This document shows, piece by piece, positions 32,897 to 41,029 of a stretch of 64,000 bases of DNA. The translations under genes were made by a program, and so were the position numbers. A model generated the notes under the pieces. The model was not told the DNA's origin. It saw only the letters and a list, made by a program, of their open reading frames with translations, and did not search any database. Numbering within the stretch: the first letter of the stretch is position 1; each line of letters starts with the position of its first letter. The stretch is from Clostridia bacterium (lineage in GTDB: Bacteria; Bacillota; Clostridia; Oscillospirales; Acutalibacteraceae): assembly GCA_017437005.1 (NCBI GenBank), contig JAFSBZ010000033.1:38870-102869 (forward strand). The letters run 5' to 3'.

Positions 32897-34426
32897 ATGA
32901 AAAGATTATTATCAATAATTTTAACTCTTGCTATTATAATTTGTGCGGTGCCTATGGGCTCGTTTATGTTTAAAGTTGATGCTGCTACGCAAATTAATGA
33001 GTCCGTTTTTCAAAGTAAATATAAAACATTTAAGGAAGAAAAATATCGAGATGGTAGTATTTATGTTAATAATCCATCATCAACTGGTGGATATGAATGT
33101 TTTGGATATGCCAATGAAATAGCAAAATACATATTTGGCTCATATCCGACATCATCGGGTTCTGCAATTTCTAATTTAAATAGCAATTGGGATATTAAAC
33201 GTGGTGCAACAGCAATAGATACACTACACATAGGGGATATTGTACGATTTAGAAATGGCAGTTACGATCATTCTATCTTTGTGTATAATATTAGCGGAAA
33301 TACGGTCTATTATACGGATGCAAATGGCGGAAATGTTTATAATAAAGTTGCCTCGGATAAAATTACAAAGGATGAGTTAAAAACAAAAATTTCAAGAACG
33401 CTTATTGGAAATACGAGTGTTTTGGGATATGTGGCGCATTACAAGAATTGGCAAACAGTAACAACATTAACCATGAAATACAATGTTAATGGTGGTCGAC
33501 TTTCAGGTAATGTTTACACTGTAGCAGCCGATGGTGTTGGTCTCTGGCTGCGTGCTTCTTATAGCACATCATCAAATCAACTGGTGCTTATTCCTGATGA
33601 TACAATATTAAAAATTACCGAAACCAAGACATCAGGCGGTTACACATGGGGAAAAACTACTTATGATGGAAAGACAGGATGGTGTGCGATTTCAGTAGGA
33701 GCTGTGCAAACATATTATTTGAATTCGAGTATGGTTTATTTAACACAAACCAAAGGTCTTAAAACAAATGTTTGGAAATGTGGTGTAACATATCCTGATG
33801 GACTAATAAATGATACAACATTGGGCCTTGAGCGTCCGGGATATACATTTGTAGGTTGGTCGCTTAAAGCTGATGGTAGTTCCACTGTTTTTGACCAAAA
33901 TGACGGTACCATAAAAGCTGAAACTATTTATCCTGATGTTAAAAATGCAAGTGCCACAATAACTCTCTATGCTATATGGCATAAACATATATATTCAAAT
34001 GACTGTGACACTACTTGTGACGACTGCGGTCAAGTACGTGATGTATTAGGGCATAACTATGGTGATTTTACTATTACAGTTGAGCCAACATGTGTTGAGA
34101 ATGGTTTTAAACAAAAAGATTGTAGCATTTGCGGCGATGTTATTACTGAAACAATACCAGCTACAAGTATTCACTCTTATGACGACGATTTTGATGACAC
34201 GTGCAATCATTGCGATTTTATAAGAGATATTAAAAAGTATGGTGACGCTAACGGTGATGGAAGTATTAACGGCAAAGACTATGCACTTGTGTTACAGTCT
34301 ATAAATGGTTGGGATGTAACCATAGATACATCTGTTGCCGATGTTAATGATGACGGTAAGCTAAATGGTAAAGATTATGCATTGTTATTACAGTTTATCA
34401 ACGGCTGGGACGTAGAGCTTAAATAA
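32897..34426 (+). CDS. Secreted CHAP-like amidase with SH3-like, InlB-type repeat and type I dockerin
   Basis: 509 residues. Signal peptide to ~30; a papain-like/CHAP-like domain at 30-190 with Cys68 (GGYECFGYA), His125 (YDHSIFVY) and Asp141 as probable triad; an SH3-like domain at ~205-265; a Listeria/Bacteroides repeat at ~290-365 (GYTFVGWSLKADG); Cys-rich repeats at 365-445; and a type I dockerin at 448-509 with two calcium loops (DANGDGSINGKDYA and DVNDDGKLNGKDYA), each followed by LLQ.INGWDV. Likely a wall hydrolase or peptidase that docks to a cohesin scaffold. Regulated by the divergent XRE protein. Confidence 0.9.
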   Translation: MKRLLSIILTLAIIICAVPMGSFMFKVDAATQINESVFQSKYKTFKEEKYRDGSIYVNNPSSTGGYECFGYANEIAKYIFGSYPTSSGSAISNLNSNWDIKRGATAIDTLHIGDIVRFRNGSYDHSIFVYNISGNTVYYTDANGGNVYNKVASDKITKDELKTKISRTLIGNTSVLGYVAHYKNWQTVTTLTMKYNVNGGRLSGNVYTVAADGVGLWLRASYSTSSNQLVLIPDDTILKITETKTSGGYTWGKTTYDGKTGWCAISVGAVQTYYLNSSMVYLTQTKGLKTNVWKCGVTYPDGLINDTTLGLERPGYTFVGWSLKADGSSTVFDQNDGTIKAETIYPDVKNASATITLYAIWHKHIYSNDCDTTCDDCGQVRDVLGHNYGDFTITVEPTCVENGFKQKDCSICGDVITETIPATSIHSYDDDFDDTCNHCDFIRDIKKYGDANGDGSINGKDYALVLQSINGWDVTIDTSVADVNDDGKLNGKDYALLLQFINGWDVELK

Positions 34427-34466
34427 TGCACAACTCATAATCCATAATGCATAATTAGCAAATGCG

Positions 34467-34502
34467 AAAGCACTCATCATAGAGATATGATGAGTGCTTT
34501 AA
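34467..34502 (+). terminator. Hairpin after the dockerin gene
   Basis: AAAGCACTCATCAT and ATGATGAGTGCTTT, a perfect 14-bp stem, though the T-run is short. Confidence 0.6.
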
Positions 34503-34523
34503 TCGTTTAAGGATATAGGGTCT

Positions 34524-34555
34524 AAAAGCCACTGCTATTTTAGCAGTGGCTTTTT
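34524..34555. terminator. Bidirectional intrinsic terminator
   Basis: AAAAGCCACTGCT and AGCAGTGGCTTTTT, a strong stem between the dockerin gene and the convergent ogg gene. Confidence 0.82.
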
Positions 34556-34573
34556 GTGTATGGTAACTGGATG

Positions 34574-35395
34574 TTATTGATTGTTGCGTATATAATGAAA
34601 AATATATTGCTGTACTATGCCACCGTACTGTTTTGCACAGTCGGGAATATTGCCGTCAAACATTTGCTCTAAAGCGCGGTTTATCCATACGTCGCGGGGA
34701 AAGGCATTTTTATGCGAAAGACCATAAAGCAGCACACAATCGGCAACCTTAGGTCCTACGCCTTTTATGGACATAAGAATGTTACGGGCGGTATCGTAAT
34801 CGGTGCTTTTAAGCGCTTCGAGATTTATTTCGCCCGATGATACTTTAATTGCCGCATCTAATATGTATTTTGCGCGAAATCCTGAGCGTATAACAGCAAG
34901 GTCATCAAGCGTAAGAGCGGCGATTGTTTGGGCGGAAGGGAAGGTATAACCGCCGTCTATTTTACTGCCAAAGCTTTCGCACAAACGCTCTACAATGCCT
35001 TTAATTCGCGGTATGTTGTTGTTTTGCGAAATGATAAATGAACAAAGTGCCTCCCACGGCTCTTGATTAAGCAGCCGTATACCGCTACTATATTCGGCGG
35101 CCTTTGCTACGGTGGGATTTTGTGATACCTCTTCTATTATTTGCTCATAATTGCGGTCAAGGTCAAAATATTCTTTCCATACGTTATTAAAATCGTTTTC
35201 GGTTGCGCCTGTAATTACAATGCTACTATTTTCGTAAAACAATTCTATGTATTTACCAAATGCAATACCGCACCACGTGCCATTGTTTTTTTGGTACCAG
35301 CGAAATGCTTGACCGCAATCAAGCGTTTGTGACAGGTCAAAATTTTTAACATTTGTTATGTAAATTTTATCATTTTTAAAATTTATTTCGTTCAT
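34574..35395 (-). CDS. ogg: 8-oxoguanine DNA glycosylase
   Basis: 273 residues from ATG 35395 (GAGGTGCAGT upstream); an upstream in-frame extension overlaps the divergent promoter and gene and is rejected. An N-terminal OGG domain (FDLSQTLDCGQAFRWY) and a HhH-GPD domain with SIKGVGPKVADCV, catalytic Lys216 and Asp235 (FPRDVWI). Removes 8-oxoG from DNA and cuts the abasic site. Stand-alone gene. Confidence 0.94.
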   Translation of the reverse strand: MNEINFKNDKIYITNVKNFDLSQTLDCGQAFRWYQKNNGTWCGIAFGKYIELFYENSSIVITGATENDFNNVWKEYFDLDRNYEQIIEEVSQNPTVAKAAEYSSGIRLLNQEPWEALCSFIISQNNNIPRIKGIVERLCESFGSKIDGGYTFPSAQTIAALTLDDLAVIRSGFRAKYILDAAIKVSSGEINLEALKSTDYDTARNILMSIKGVGPKVADCVLLYGLSHKNAFPRDVWINRALEQMFDGNIPDCAKQYGGIVQQYIFHYIRNNQ

Positions 35396-35409
35396 ACTGC
35401 ACCTCGTAT

Positions 35410-35438
35410 TTACAATTATATATGTTTTGTGATATAAT
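35410..35438 (+). promoter_or_regulatory. Promoter of the DUF6062 gene
   Basis: TTACAA (35410-35415), a 17-bp spacer and TATAAT (35433-35438). Confidence 0.55.
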
Positions 35439-35473
35439 GTAAAGCAGTAAAAGTTAAAGGTGGGGATTTTTTT

Positions 35474-36154
35474 ATGCGTGATGATATTTGTACCATACCT
35501 GTCTCGGAAGTGTTTGAGGTAAGTGACGGTTGCCCGATTTGTAGGATGAAGCAAACGGTTGAACAGCATCTTATTACGTATATTTTGGGTGATGCTATGA
35601 TGGAGCCCGATGTGCGAATCGAAACAAACAAGGTGGGTTTTTGCGGAGAGCATTTTGACAAAATGATGGCTCACCGCGGTAGGCTACAGTTAGCGCTAAT
35701 GCTTGAAACACACATTAAAGAAATAAGCGAGCAGATTTTTGAGAAAAAAATGTTCAATAGCGCCGATAAAAAAGCAAGTAACGTAAAAAAGGTGATGGAA
35801 AGCTGCTTTATTTGTGAAAAGATAAACTGGGGAATGGAGCGAATGGTAGAAACCATTTACCGTTGTTACGAAAAGGAAAAAGATTTTAGAGATTTATTTA
35901 ACAATCAACCGCAGTTTTGTATGCATCATTTTGAAATGCTGATTTCGGGCGCCGATAAAAAGAAAATGCCTAAGTACGTTGGTGAATTTAAAGAAAATCT
36001 TACGCGCATTACTGCCGATTACGTAAAATCTTTGGGCGATGATCTAAATAAATACTGCTCTATGTATGATTACCGAAGTGCAGGAAAGGGCGATTGGGGT
36101 AATTCTGCCGATTCGGTTGAGCGTGCGGTTAGCTATTTAACAGGTAAAATCTGA
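35474..36154 (+). CDS. DUF6062 family protein with Cys motifs
   Basis: 226 residues. Cys pairs and Cys/His motifs are spread through the chain (CPIC at ~20, FCGEHF, CFIC at ~112, FCMHHFE), suggesting metal binding in two similar halves: each half has C..C followed by FC..HF, so an internal duplication is likely. Soluble; function unknown. AAAGGTGGGG precedes ATG 35474. Confidence 0.82.
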   Translation: MRDDICTIPVSEVFEVSDGCPICRMKQTVEQHLITYILGDAMMEPDVRIETNKVGFCGEHFDKMMAHRGRLQLALMLETHIKEISEQIFEKKMFNSADKKASNVKKVMESCFICEKINWGMERMVETIYRCYEKEKDFRDLFNNQPQFCMHHFEMLISGADKKKMPKYVGEFKENLTRITADYVKSLGDDLNKYCSMYDYRSAGKGDWGNSADSVERAVSYLTGKI

Positions 36155-36193
36155 TTTACATAATGTGACAAAATAATCCGCAAAAGTAACCTT

Positions 36194-36202
36194 TGTGGAT
36201 AA
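36194..36202 (-). promoter_or_regulatory. Perfect DnaA box
   Basis: TTATCCACA on the minus strand. It lies in the gap before a small membrane-protein gene, with a second perfect box in the opposite orientation 45 bp further on. Confidence 0.55.
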
Positions 36203-36246
36203 GTTTTCCACCGTATTTATGCCACTTTTTAGACTTTTCCACCGAG

Positions 36247-36255
36247 TTATCCACA
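36247..36255 (+). promoter_or_regulatory. Perfect DnaA box
   Basis: TTATCCACA on the plus strand, flanked by TTTTCCACC-like degenerate boxes near 36205 and 36235. Confidence 0.55.
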
Positions 36256-36331
36256 ATTTTATGTTAACTTGAATATAAATTCCACTTTTTGTTAAAAATA
36301 TTCTTGACAATTAAAGAAGGTGGAAAAACAT

Positions 36332-36610
36332 ATGGTTAAAGGTGTAAATAAAACGATAATTGAGGTTAATAATACGGGAAGTAAGGTGTTTGACAGAATA
36401 GTTTTTTATGTTAGTCCCGCTTGCAGTAATTTAAGCGCAAAGAACCTTAATCGTGCGGTCAGAAATTTTACATTTCAGTTAGATGAACGCGCGGGGCGGG
36501 GTTATAAAAGCCTACGCAGTCGACACATAACCCGCCGCCGAATAGTTATGGCAACTATACTTGGCGCAGTGATTGTAGCAGCTGCGATAACGCTGGCTAT
36601 TATTTTATGA
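36332..36610 (+). CDS. Small single-pass membrane protein
   Basis: 92 residues: a basic soluble N-terminal domain (about 1-65, with an RHITRRR cluster) and one C-terminal helix (~70-91). ATG 36332 is preferred over GTG 36320 because GAAGGTGG then sits at 8 nt. Family not recognised. It lies downstream of the paired DnaA boxes and has its own terminator. Confidence 0.75.
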   Translation: MVKGVNKTIIEVNNTGSKVFDRIVFYVSPACSNLSAKNLNRAVRNFTFQLDERAGRGYKSLRSRHITRRRIVMATILGAVIVAAAITLAIIL

Positions 36611-36620
36611 ATACATTGTA

Positions 36621-36660
36621 AAAAAAGCAGGAAGTATTTATTTGCTTCTTGCTTTTTTTT
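36621..36660 (+). terminator. Intrinsic terminator
   Basis: AAGCAGGAAG and CTTCTTGCTT pair with one wobble, followed by eight T. Confidence 0.82.
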
Positions 36661-36715
36661 GGGTTTTGCTGTAATATATTATATGTAAAATTTTGTCTAT
36701 AAAGGGGAAACTTCA

Positions 36716-37465
36716 ATGATATTTAAAAACGGTATTAAGCTTTGCGGCAGTCTTATAGTGGCGGCTATAATAAGCGTATTTTTATGCTTTTCGATAAATG
36801 TTATATGTTCGGCGCTTTTTACTGCCGAGATAGGCTATAATGCTTATGTATATAAAGATAAAGAGGCTACCGAGCCTATGGCGCAGTATGAGTATTTTTA
36901 TGCTGACAATGATGGTGACGGTAAGGATGACAACACCGATACCAAAATGAAGGAATACGAGGACGAGGGATATATTGTACAAACCCAGAAAGTCCGTTCA
37001 ACTCTTACAGGTACAGGCAAAACAGTATTTTTGGTTGTGACACAGATCTTTGGTATGATTATGGTTATAGCCTTTGCAAGTAACTCTTCATACAAGCAAG
37101 GGTTTAAGGATTTGAATCTTGTAAAAATTGGACAGGTAAAAAAGGATATTTTAAAGGGCTTTAAGATTGGTATGATAGGCAATATACCATTTTTCTTATT
37201 GACGATACTTATTATCGCTATGGCTTGTGGATTGGCACCAAGATTTTATACGGTGTGGTATGCATTTTTAAGCGGACATTTTTATTCGCTTATAATGTGG
37301 ATTGCAGGTGGTAGCCAAATGGTCGGTGAAATGGGCGCCATACAGCTTGTGTTGCTTGCTCTAATACAGTTTATAGTTCCTGCAATTTCGGGTGTGGCGT
37401 ATATTTTAGGTTATAAAGAGATTAATCTTGCTGAAAAGCTTGTATATAAAAAAGAGGTAGTTTAA
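36716..37465 (+). CDS. Polytopic membrane protein, unknown function
   Basis: 249 residues with about five membrane helices. An external loop between helix 1 and 2 carries an Asp-rich segment (DNDGDGKDDNTDTKM) that could bind calcium. AAAGGGG precedes ATG 36716. The yesL-type gene starts one base after its stop, so the two are an operon and may form a complex. No family recognised. Confidence 0.8.
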   Translation: MIFKNGIKLCGSLIVAAIISVFLCFSINVICSALFTAEIGYNAYVYKDKEATEPMAQYEYFYADNDGDGKDDNTDTKMKEYEDEGYIVQTQKVRSTLTGTGKTVFLVVTQIFGMIMVIAFASNSSYKQGFKDLNLVKIGQVKKDILKGFKIGMIGNIPFFLLTILIIAMACGLAPRFYTVWYAFLSGHFYSLIMWIAGGSQMVGEMGAIQLVLLALIQFIVPAISGVAYILGYKEINLAEKLVYKKEVV

Positions 37466-37466
37466 T

Positions 37467-38276
37467 ATGTCGGGAATTTTTGGCTTTTTGGATTTTACCA
37501 GGGAAGGACCTGGTATTAAAAAGGGTGGACCCAAAAAGAAAGCATTTTTTGTGTTTTGGGAAACGTATTTTCGTAATTTTTGGCGTTTTTTTTCGATAAA
37601 CTTGGTTTATTTTGTAACAACGCTTCCAATAATTACCTGCGGATTTGCTCGCGCGGGCATTACAAACGTTACAAGAAATATTGCGCGCGACAAGCACTCG
37701 TTTGGCCTTAGCGATTTTTTTGAAACTATTAAAAAGAATTGGAAACAGGCATTATCGGTAGGAATAATCAACATATTAGTTACAGCGCTTGTTCTTTTTT
37801 GTATCTGGTTTTATAATGAGTCATATTTACAAACACAACAAAACCTTTCACTCGCAGGACTTGTTATTAGCCTGCTTATCTTGATGGTGTTTGGTATGAT
37901 GAATTTTTACATTTATACACTTATGATAACCTTTGATTTAAGTATTAAGGCATTATATGTAAACAGTTTTAAGTTTGTAATGCTTAGTTTTTGGAAAAAT
38001 TTGCTTTGTGGCATATGTGTTGTTTTGGTTTATGGAGTGTATGCTTTAATTGCGTTGTTATTTGCTGATTTGCGTGTTTGGATAATTGAGTTTATAATTA
38101 TGATATCAACGCTGCCTACCTTTAAAAATTTGCTTATACAGTTTTTTACATTCGGCAGTATCAAGAAGTATATGATAGATCCGTATTATGAGCAAAACCC
38201 CGATGCCGATATCGAAAAACGTAGAAATTTAGGGTTAGAAGTACCCGAAGATGAAGAACCGCTTTCGTGGGAGTAA
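37467..38276 (+). CDS. YesL (DUF624) family membrane protein
   Basis: 269 residues. The N-terminal FWETYFRNFWRFFSINLVYF with FTTLP-like TTLPIITCG and GFARAGITNVTR is typical of YesL/DUF624 proteins, which have five to six helices and are often near carbohydrate transport systems. The start contains a Gly/Lys-rich soluble segment. Cotranscribed with the preceding membrane protein. Confidence 0.85.
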   Translation: MSGIFGFLDFTREGPGIKKGGPKKKAFFVFWETYFRNFWRFFSINLVYFVTTLPIITCGFARAGITNVTRNIARDKHSFGLSDFFETIKKNWKQALSVGIINILVTALVLFCIWFYNESYLQTQQNLSLAGLVISLLILMVFGMMNFYIYTLMITFDLSIKALYVNSFKFVMLSFWKNLLCGICVVLVYGVYALIALLFADLRVWIIEFIIMISTLPTFKNLLIQFFTFGSIKKYMIDPYYEQNPDADIEKRRNLGLEVPEDEEPLSWE

Positions 38277-38285
38277 AATTAAGAT

Positions 38286-38325
38286 ACAGTATTCACAAAA
38301 AAAGTGAATACTGTATTATTTTTTT
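38286..38325. terminator. Intrinsic terminator after yesL-like gene
   Basis: ACAGTATTCAC and GTGAATACTGT, perfect stem with A7 loop, followed by a T-rich run. It overlaps the stop of the convergent small gene. Confidence 0.85.
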
Positions 38326-38510
38326 ATTATAAAATCAAGAATCCGTATTGTGTTGTCGGTAATTTCAAGGGCATCTTTATATTCGCCTGTCGCTATTTGT
38401 ACCGTGCTTTCATAGGCAGTAGAAATACCAATCCAACCAAAACACAAGCACATTATAATTACAAGTGAAATATATAGTGTTCTAAAGTATGTTTTTGTTT
38501 GTCTTTTCAT
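38316..38510 (-). CDS. Small membrane protein downstream of spoIIP
   Basis: 64 residues with one N-terminal helix (~11-31) and a short outside tail. AAGGA precedes ATG 38510, ten bases after the spoIIP stop, so it is the last gene of the gpr-spoIIP unit. No family recognised. Confidence 0.65.
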   Translation of the reverse strand: MKRQTKTYFRTLYISLVIIMCLCFGWIGISTAYESTVQIATGEYKDALEITDNTIRILDFIIKK

Positions 38511-38520
38511 TTAATAATCC

Positions 38521-39576
38521 TTACTGTAGTGTGTTAAGCAGACTTATAAGCGCCTCTGCTACCAGTTCGGCTGAATATTTTGCTTCGGCAAGAGTATTGC
38601 CATCGGTGCCAATCTCGATAAGGATAGAGCCTGTGGTAAGGCTCTGGTTATAATTTTTTGGCATTAAAAGTATAGAGCGCGCAAGTGAGGGGTACATATC
38701 CTCTAATGTTTTTTGTAATTTGGATGCAAGCTTTAAATTTTCTTTCCAATTAGGAAAGTTGGTTACACTACCGCTTTGCGAGCCCATAACAAGCATTACC
38801 TGCGCGGCTTTTTTGCCGTTAACTTGGGTAGTTACCTTAACTTTGTCGGTATCATTTTGAGCTATGGAATCGCGGTGTAGGTCGATTACAATTTTTAAGC
38901 TTGGGTATTTTTTTTTGTAGCTGTTTATAGTTTTTGCCGCGCGACTATAGCTTTCGTTATATGATGGATTATCGTGCTGTGTTGTGTCATGCAGTGTAAC
39001 AATACCCGCGGTATTAAGCTTATCAGATATTATTTTGCCCAAAGCTACCATATTGTATGCATTATCGGTGTTTCGGGACGTGTCGTTTTCTGTATAATAG
39101 TTTTCGTTATGTAACAAATAACTTTCGGTTGCGTGGGTATGTAATATAAGTACCTGCGGTTCGCTGTTTTTTTGAATATTAAAACCCAATGTATCCGTTA
39201 TAAAATCTTTTAAATTTATTTGAAGCTCGGTGTTGTTTTTTAGATAAACATTATCGTAAGACGTATTAGCCGTATACGGTGAAATAAATTTTTCTATAAC
39301 CTTGCCTTGTACGGTGCCGCTTGCCGATACGGGTATAAAGTCGGGATTGACGGTGCTTGATGCGGAACCTTCTTGTGTGGTGTTATTGGTATCATCTGCT
39401 TTTTGAACGGTTTGGTCTTGTTGGTATGTGGTATCATAGTATGTCGGCGCCATAACGGGAATTATAACGTCATTATACGCTGTTAATTGTAGAGTTTTAA
39501 CACTTGTGTATGTCATAAAAAGCGTAATACATAGCGCTGCTGCGCAAAAACGTATTATAGCGCCACGATTACTCAT
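38521..39576 (-). CDS. spoIIP: Stage II sporulation protein P
   Basis: 351 residues: an N-terminal membrane helix (~8-26), a low-complexity linker (~40-90), and the amidase/endopeptidase domain with LHTHATESY (His146, His148, Glu151), VIDLHRDS and IEIGTDGN. Cell-wall hydrolase that, with SpoIID and SpoIIM, thins septal peptidoglycan for engulfment. Immediately downstream of gpr as in many spore formers. Confidence 0.94.
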   Translation of the reverse strand: MSNRGAIIRFCAAALCITLFMTYTSVKTLQLTAYNDVIIPVMAPTYYDTTYQQDQTVQKADDTNNTTQEGSASSTVNPDFIPVSASGTVQGKVIEKFISPYTANTSYDNVYLKNNTELQINLKDFITDTLGFNIQKNSEPQVLILHTHATESYLLHNENYYTENDTSRNTDNAYNMVALGKIISDKLNTAGIVTLHDTTQHDNPSYNESYSRAAKTINSYKKKYPSLKIVIDLHRDSIAQNDTDKVKVTTQVNGKKAAQVMLVMGSQSGSVTNFPNWKENLKLASKLQKTLEDMYPSLARSILLMPKNYNQSLTTGSILIEIGTDGNTLAEAKYSAELVAEALISLLNTLQ

Positions 39577-39580
39577 TAAA

Positions 39581-39618
39581 AATCACCATCCATATAAAAG
39601 TTTATGTGGATGGTGATT
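39581..39618 (-). terminator. Hairpin between gpr and spoIIP
   Basis: AATCACCATCCA and TGGATGGTGATT form a perfect 12-bp stem. On the minus strand it is followed by TTTTTAATGAG just before the spoIIP start, so it may partly terminate gpr transcripts or protect their end. Confidence 0.55.
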
Positions 39619-39621
39619 GGT

Positions 39622-40446
39622 TTATGTCAGGCTTTCAATAATACTGACATCGATTTTGGGTTGTAAGAATATGTTTAATGCGCGCGAAAGTATATCGGAG
39701 GCTTTTTCTACAAGAAGGTCGATTTCTTTTGGCGTTACCATCATATTTTCATCTGATTTAAAAAAGCTGTTTGCATCTATTACTGTAGGCACACCCACCG
39801 CGATAACAGGTATTCCAAGCGTGTTGTAGTTTAAAGGCTTTCGAGCATTTTTAACACCCGAGCCTGCGCAAATACCGGTATTGCTTATTTGTATAGTACG
39901 GCAAAGGCGCTCGGGCTCGCGGCAGGCAAGGGCATCTACCGCAATTATTATATCGGGCTTGATTTTGTTTGCCATAGCGCAAACCATATCGTAGCTTTCG
40001 ATTCCTGTTTTTCCAAGAACATCGGGGGAAATACAACACACGCTTTTTAAATCTTGAAGACCTAAATCGCGTTTTAGTTGACGGCTTAAATGCCTTGTGG
40101 CAAGCACTCGGCTTGCTACAAACGGCCCCAGTGCATCGGGGGTGATGTCGGTATTGCCAAGACCTACAACAAGTGCGCAGTTAACATTTATATTGCAAAT
40201 ATTTTTAAGCGATTTTACAGTGGAACTAATTATGTCGTTGGTATCACAAACAAAATCAAGTCGAGGGAAAGAGATCGTGCAGTAAGTACCCTTGGGTTTG
40301 CCTAAAATATCGGCGGCGTGGTCAGTAGTAATTTTTACTGTGGAAATTGTAATGTCATTTAATCTTTCTTCACGTGTGTTAACACCCACAAGCGACGATT
40401 CTTTTTCTGCCTTTATTTCTGCGATAAGGTCTGTACGTATGTTCAT
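39622..40446 (-). CDS. gpr: Spore germination protease GPR
   Basis: 274 residues. It opens with MNIRTDLIAE, close to the known autoprocessing region, and carries ITTDHAADILGKPKGTY and VVGLGNTDITPDALGP. Degrades small acid-soluble spore proteins during germination. Shorter than the ~330-370 residues usual in Bacillus, mainly at the C-terminus. Followed by spoIIP. Confidence 0.93.
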   Translation of the reverse strand: MNIRTDLIAEIKAEKESSLVGVNTREERLNDITISTVKITTDHAADILGKPKGTYCTISFPRLDFVCDTNDIISSTVKSLKNICNINVNCALVVGLGNTDITPDALGPFVASRVLATRHLSRQLKRDLGLQDLKSVCCISPDVLGKTGIESYDMVCAMANKIKPDIIIAVDALACREPERLCRTIQISNTGICAGSGVKNARKPLNYNTLGIPVIAVGVPTVIDANSFFKSDENMMVTPKEIDLLVEKASDILSRALNIFLQPKIDVSIIESLT

Positions 40447-40493
40447 ATAATCACCAAAAATAGTTTTGGCGGAAATATTATGTATATACGTAG

Positions 40494-40513
40494 GGTCGAT
40501 TCACGAATCGACC
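40494..40513. repeat. REP-like perfect palindrome
   Basis: GGTCGATTC and GAATCGACC flank AC. The surrounding GTAGGG...GACCG context is a short dispersed repeat type seen in gut Clostridia. It lies upstream of gpr in the 137-bp gap before the XRE gene. Confidence 0.6.
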
Positions 40514-40558
40514 GTTTATAAGTGTAGGGGGTAATTAGTGAATGACCCATATATTGTA

Positions 40559-40593
40559 AAATGAGCCAATCATCACGAAAGGCTCATTTTTTT
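40559..40593. terminator. Intrinsic terminator overlapping the XRE stop
   Basis: AAATGAGCC and GGCTCATTT pair; the plus strand continues with T-run, the minus strand with TTTT. It contains the stop codon of the XRE gene. Confidence 0.65.
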
Positions 40594-40895
40594 AGATTTA
40601 TATAGGTGTCAATTAATGTATCAATACAAATCTTTTCCGATTTGTTTAACTTGCGGTATTTGCTCCAAAGACTGTTACTGTCTGACAATAGCTGATTGTT
40701 TTCGTCGGTTCTGCCTATAAGATAATCGACAGTTACATCAAAATAATCGGCCAAGGAAATCAGCGTGTTGATATCAGGCTCAATTTTGTGATTTTCGTAT
40801 TTATTTATGGACTGTTGTGTCGTTCCAAGAGCAGTTGCCAATGTTTGCTGGCTAATACCACGCGTGTGCCTTATTGCTTTAAGATTTTTTACCAT
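40584..40895 (-). CDS. XRE-family repressor divergent from the JAMM operon
   Basis: 103 residues from ATG 40895 (GGTGAT in front; the ATG four codons upstream is part of that ribosome site). A Cro/C1 HTH (TRGISQQTLATALGTTQQSI, then INKYENHKIEPD) and a C-terminal helical segment. Its predicted operators, three 17-bp near-palindromes, fill the divergent promoter region, so it probably represses the downstream operon and itself. Confidence 0.87.
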   Translation of the reverse strand: MVKNLKAIRHTRGISQQTLATALGTTQQSINKYENHKIEPDINTLISLADYFDVTVDYLIGRTDENNQLLSDSNSLWSKYRKLNKSEKICIDTLIDTYINLKK

Positions 40896-40916
40896 TATTA
40901 TCACCATATCAATTTT

Positions 40917-40933
40917 AACAACATTATGTTGTT
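40917..40933. promoter_or_regulatory. Operator 1 of the JAMM locus
   Basis: AACAACATTATGTTGTT, a perfect palindrome nearest the XRE gene; it would cover that gene's promoter. Confidence 0.75.
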
Positions 40934-40939
40934 ATTTAA

Positions 40940-40956
40940 AACCCCTTAAAGTTGTT
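40940..40956. promoter_or_regulatory. Operator 2 of the JAMM locus
   Basis: AACCCCTTAAAGTTGTT, with one well-kept half site; it ends two bases before the -35 box. Start is 23 bp from operator 1. Confidence 0.65.
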
Positions 40957-40957
40957 A

Positions 40958-40986
40958 TTGACAAACAACCTAAAGGTGTTTATAAT
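40958..40986 (+). promoter_or_regulatory. Perfect-consensus promoter of the JAMM operon
   Basis: TTGACA (40958-40963), exactly 17 bp, TATAAT (40981-40986). Such a strong promoter usually needs tight repression, matching the operator filling its spacer. Confidence 0.8.
40964..40980. promoter_or_regulatory. Operator 3, filling the promoter spacer
   Basis: AACAACCTAAAGGTGTT occupies precisely the 17 bases between -35 and -10. Start is 24 bp from operator 2. Confidence 0.75.
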
Positions 40987-41029
40987 AACAGTGTTAACAA
41001 AATTTAAATAACATAAAGAGGGTGAAATA

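Noticed and set aside
35396-35674. 93-codon N-terminal extension of the Ogg protein
   Set aside because: It runs antisense into the divergent DUF6062 gene and promoter; ATG 35395 has a good SD and starts the OGG domain.
36304-36309. TTGACA as a -35 box for the 92-aa membrane protein
   Set aside because: A -10 at the right distance would overlap the start codon and no good hexamer is there.
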